A DNA stretch of 64,000 bases, taken from positions 33,486-97,485 of the forward strand of contig CAWCRU010000040.1 in NCBI GenBank assembly GCA_963798075.1. Reading direction: 5' to 3'. Below, one piece after another: positions 63,189 to 64,000 of this stretch; the first letter of the stretch is position 1; each line of letters opens with the position of its first letter. The translations under genes were made by a program, and so were the position numbers. This DNA is from DATAOG01 sp963798075. Its GTDB lineage: Bacteria; Pseudomonadota; Alphaproteobacteria; Geminicoccales; Geminicoccaceae. Under the pieces are notes generated by a model. That model was not told the DNA's origin, made no database searches, and was given only the letters and a program-made list of their open reading frames with translations.

Positions 63189-64000
63189 CTAGCTCGGGTT
63201 GCCGTGGCCGCCGTGACCCTGGCCACCCTTGCCGCCCTGGCCACCCTTGCCACTCTGGCCGCCCTGGCCGCCCTTGCCGCCCGGCCATTGCCGCCCTTGC
63301 CGCCAGGTCTGGTCGCCCTTGCCGCCACGGTCATGGTCGCCCTTGCCGCCACGGTCATGGTCGCCCTTGCCGCCACGGTCATGGTCGCCCTTGCCGCCAC
63401 GGTCATGGCCACCCTTGCCGCCGCGGTCGTGGTCGCCCTTGCCTTCGCGGTCATGGCCACTCTTGCCGCCACGGTCGTGGTCGCCCTTGCCGCCGCGGTC
63501 ATGGCCACCCTTGCCGCCGCGGTCATGGTCGCCCTTGCCGCCGCGGTCATGGCCGCCCTTGCCGCCACGGTCATGGCCACCCTTGCCGCCACGGTCATGG
63601 TCGCCCTTGCCGCCACGGTCATGGTCGCCCTTGCCGCCGCGGTCGTGGCCGCCCTTGCCGCCACGATGGTGGTCGCCCTTGCCGCCACGGTCATGGCCAC
63701 CCTTGCCATGGTCGTGGCCTCGATCGTGGCCCCAATGACCGTGCCCGCCGGAGCCGCCGCCCTGGCTTCCGCCGTCGTCGTTTGAGCCGCCGCCCTGGCC
63801 GGCGCCGTCGTCGTTCGAGCCGCCGCCCTGGCCGGCACCGTCGTCGTTCGAGCCACCGCCCTGGCCGGCGCCGTCGTCGTTCGAGCCGCCGCCCTGGCCA
63901 GCACCGTCGTCATTCGAGCCACCGCCCTGGCCGGCGCCGTCGTCGTTCGAGCCGCCGCCCTGGCCGGCACCGTCGTCGTTCGAGCTGCCGCCGCGGCCGG
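63189..64000 (-). CDS. Low-complexity repeat protein, partial (start beyond window)
   Basis: At least 269 residues, open to the right edge. From the N-terminal side, about six copies of the 11-residue unit NDDGAGQGGGS (33-bp period, 63790-63990) are followed by GSGGHGHWGHDRGHDHGK and about sixteen copies of an 8-residue unit (24-bp period, 63318-63702) alternating GDHDRGGK and GGHDRGGK. A Gly/Gln-rich tail, GGQGGQSGKGGQGGKGGQGHGG, ends in NPS. No family recognised. The His/Asp content suggests metal or polyanion binding, the Gly content an extended secreted chain; both are inference. The plus-strand open frame rich in Ala/Leu here is a shadow of the repeats. Confidence 0.72.
   Translation of the reverse strand, partial: GRGGSSNDDGAGQGGGSNDDGAGQGGGSNDDGAGQGGGSNDDGAGQGGGSNDDGAGQGGGSNDDGAGQGGGSNDDGGSQGGGSGGHGHWGHDRGHDHGKGGHDRGGKGDHHRGGKGGHDRGGKGDHDRGGKGDHDRGGKGGHDRGGKGGHDRGGKGDHDRGGKGGHDRGGKGDHDRGGKSGHDREGKGDHDRGGKGGHDRGGKGDHDRGGKGDHDRGGKGDHDRGGKGDQTWRQGRQWPGGKGGQGGQSGKGGQGGKGGQGHGGHGNPS

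Noticed and set aside
63204..63785. Plus-strand open frame of repeated LAATVMVALAA
   Set aside because: It is the reverse-strand shadow of the 24-bp coding repeats; the minus-strand frame gives a sensible Gly/His/Asp protein with a proper stop.

Overview
The window reads as chromosomal DNA of a very GC-rich alphaproteobacterium, probably of Rhodospirillales/Geminicoccales type. That placement is inference from gene content and order: dnaX-ybaB-recR beside the SRP RNA gene, def-fmt-truA facing dapE-dapD, a DUF2336 protein, an MmcB-type protein, and dnaB-alr-mlaE-mlaF as one overlapping block. Start codons are often GTG, and genes within operons commonly overlap as ATGA.

Layout. 0-3.1 kb is an accessory patch: a frameshifted gene of unknown function, then a REP-associated tyrosine transposase (RAYT) with a dense array of its terminal repeats, a partial duplication of its own 3' end, and an intergenic stretch with two strong hairpins. 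3.2-7.1 kb holds a PLP sulfur-amino-acid lyase/synthase, a ClC chloride channel with CBS domains, and msrA. 7.4-10.3 kb is an iron-complex (or cobalamin-type) ABC importer. 10.5-13.7 kb holds an exported protein with one CxxCH heme motif and an MFS transporter. 14.0-17.5 kb is a sugar-acid dehydratase overlapping a GH15 glucoamylase gene, followed by polyphosphate kinase (17.7-20.0 kb). 20.0-25.9 kb (minus strand) is a polyamine locus: a four-gene ABC importer plus an acetylpolyamine-type deacetylase and a nitrilase-family amidase. Divergent from it, 26.0-30.1 kb carries paaG-paaH-paaI-paaK of phenylacetate catabolism, followed by an MNT/HEPN toxin-antitoxin-like pair.

30.8-35.0 kb (minus) is mlaF-mlaE-alr-dnaB. 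35.2-38.0 kb has DUF2336, MmcB and NudC genes. 38.05-43.25 kb is the SRP RNA (with a visible promoter) and then dnaX-ybaB-recR-def-fmt-truA. 43.3-45.8 kb (minus) is a membrane protein-dapE-dapD cluster for lysine/peptidoglycan precursors. 46.0-49.2 kb has an FAD-linked oxidase and an acyl-CoA dehydrogenase. 49.2-56.5 kb is a surface/signalling region: an RTX-repeat protein, a membrane GGDEF-EAL protein, a small lipoprotein and a subtilisin-like lipoprotein with a long C-terminal domain. 57.0-62.8 kb has panE, a histidine phosphatase, a MarR regulator with an EmrA-type adaptor, a GMC dehydrogenase with its Tat-exported small subunit, and glyoxalase I. The right edge cuts through a low-complexity Gly/His/Asp/Arg/Lys repeat protein.

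One window-wide feature matters to any user. At least nine genes, including conserved enzymes (msrA, GH15, potH, paaK, GMC dehydrogenase), carry frameshifts that often look like loss of two bases or gain of one at short repeats or GC-rich runs. Each reads cleanly once the frame is changed. This looks more like indel error in the assembly than gene decay, so the MarR-HlyD 'fusion' and other oddities should be read with that in mind.
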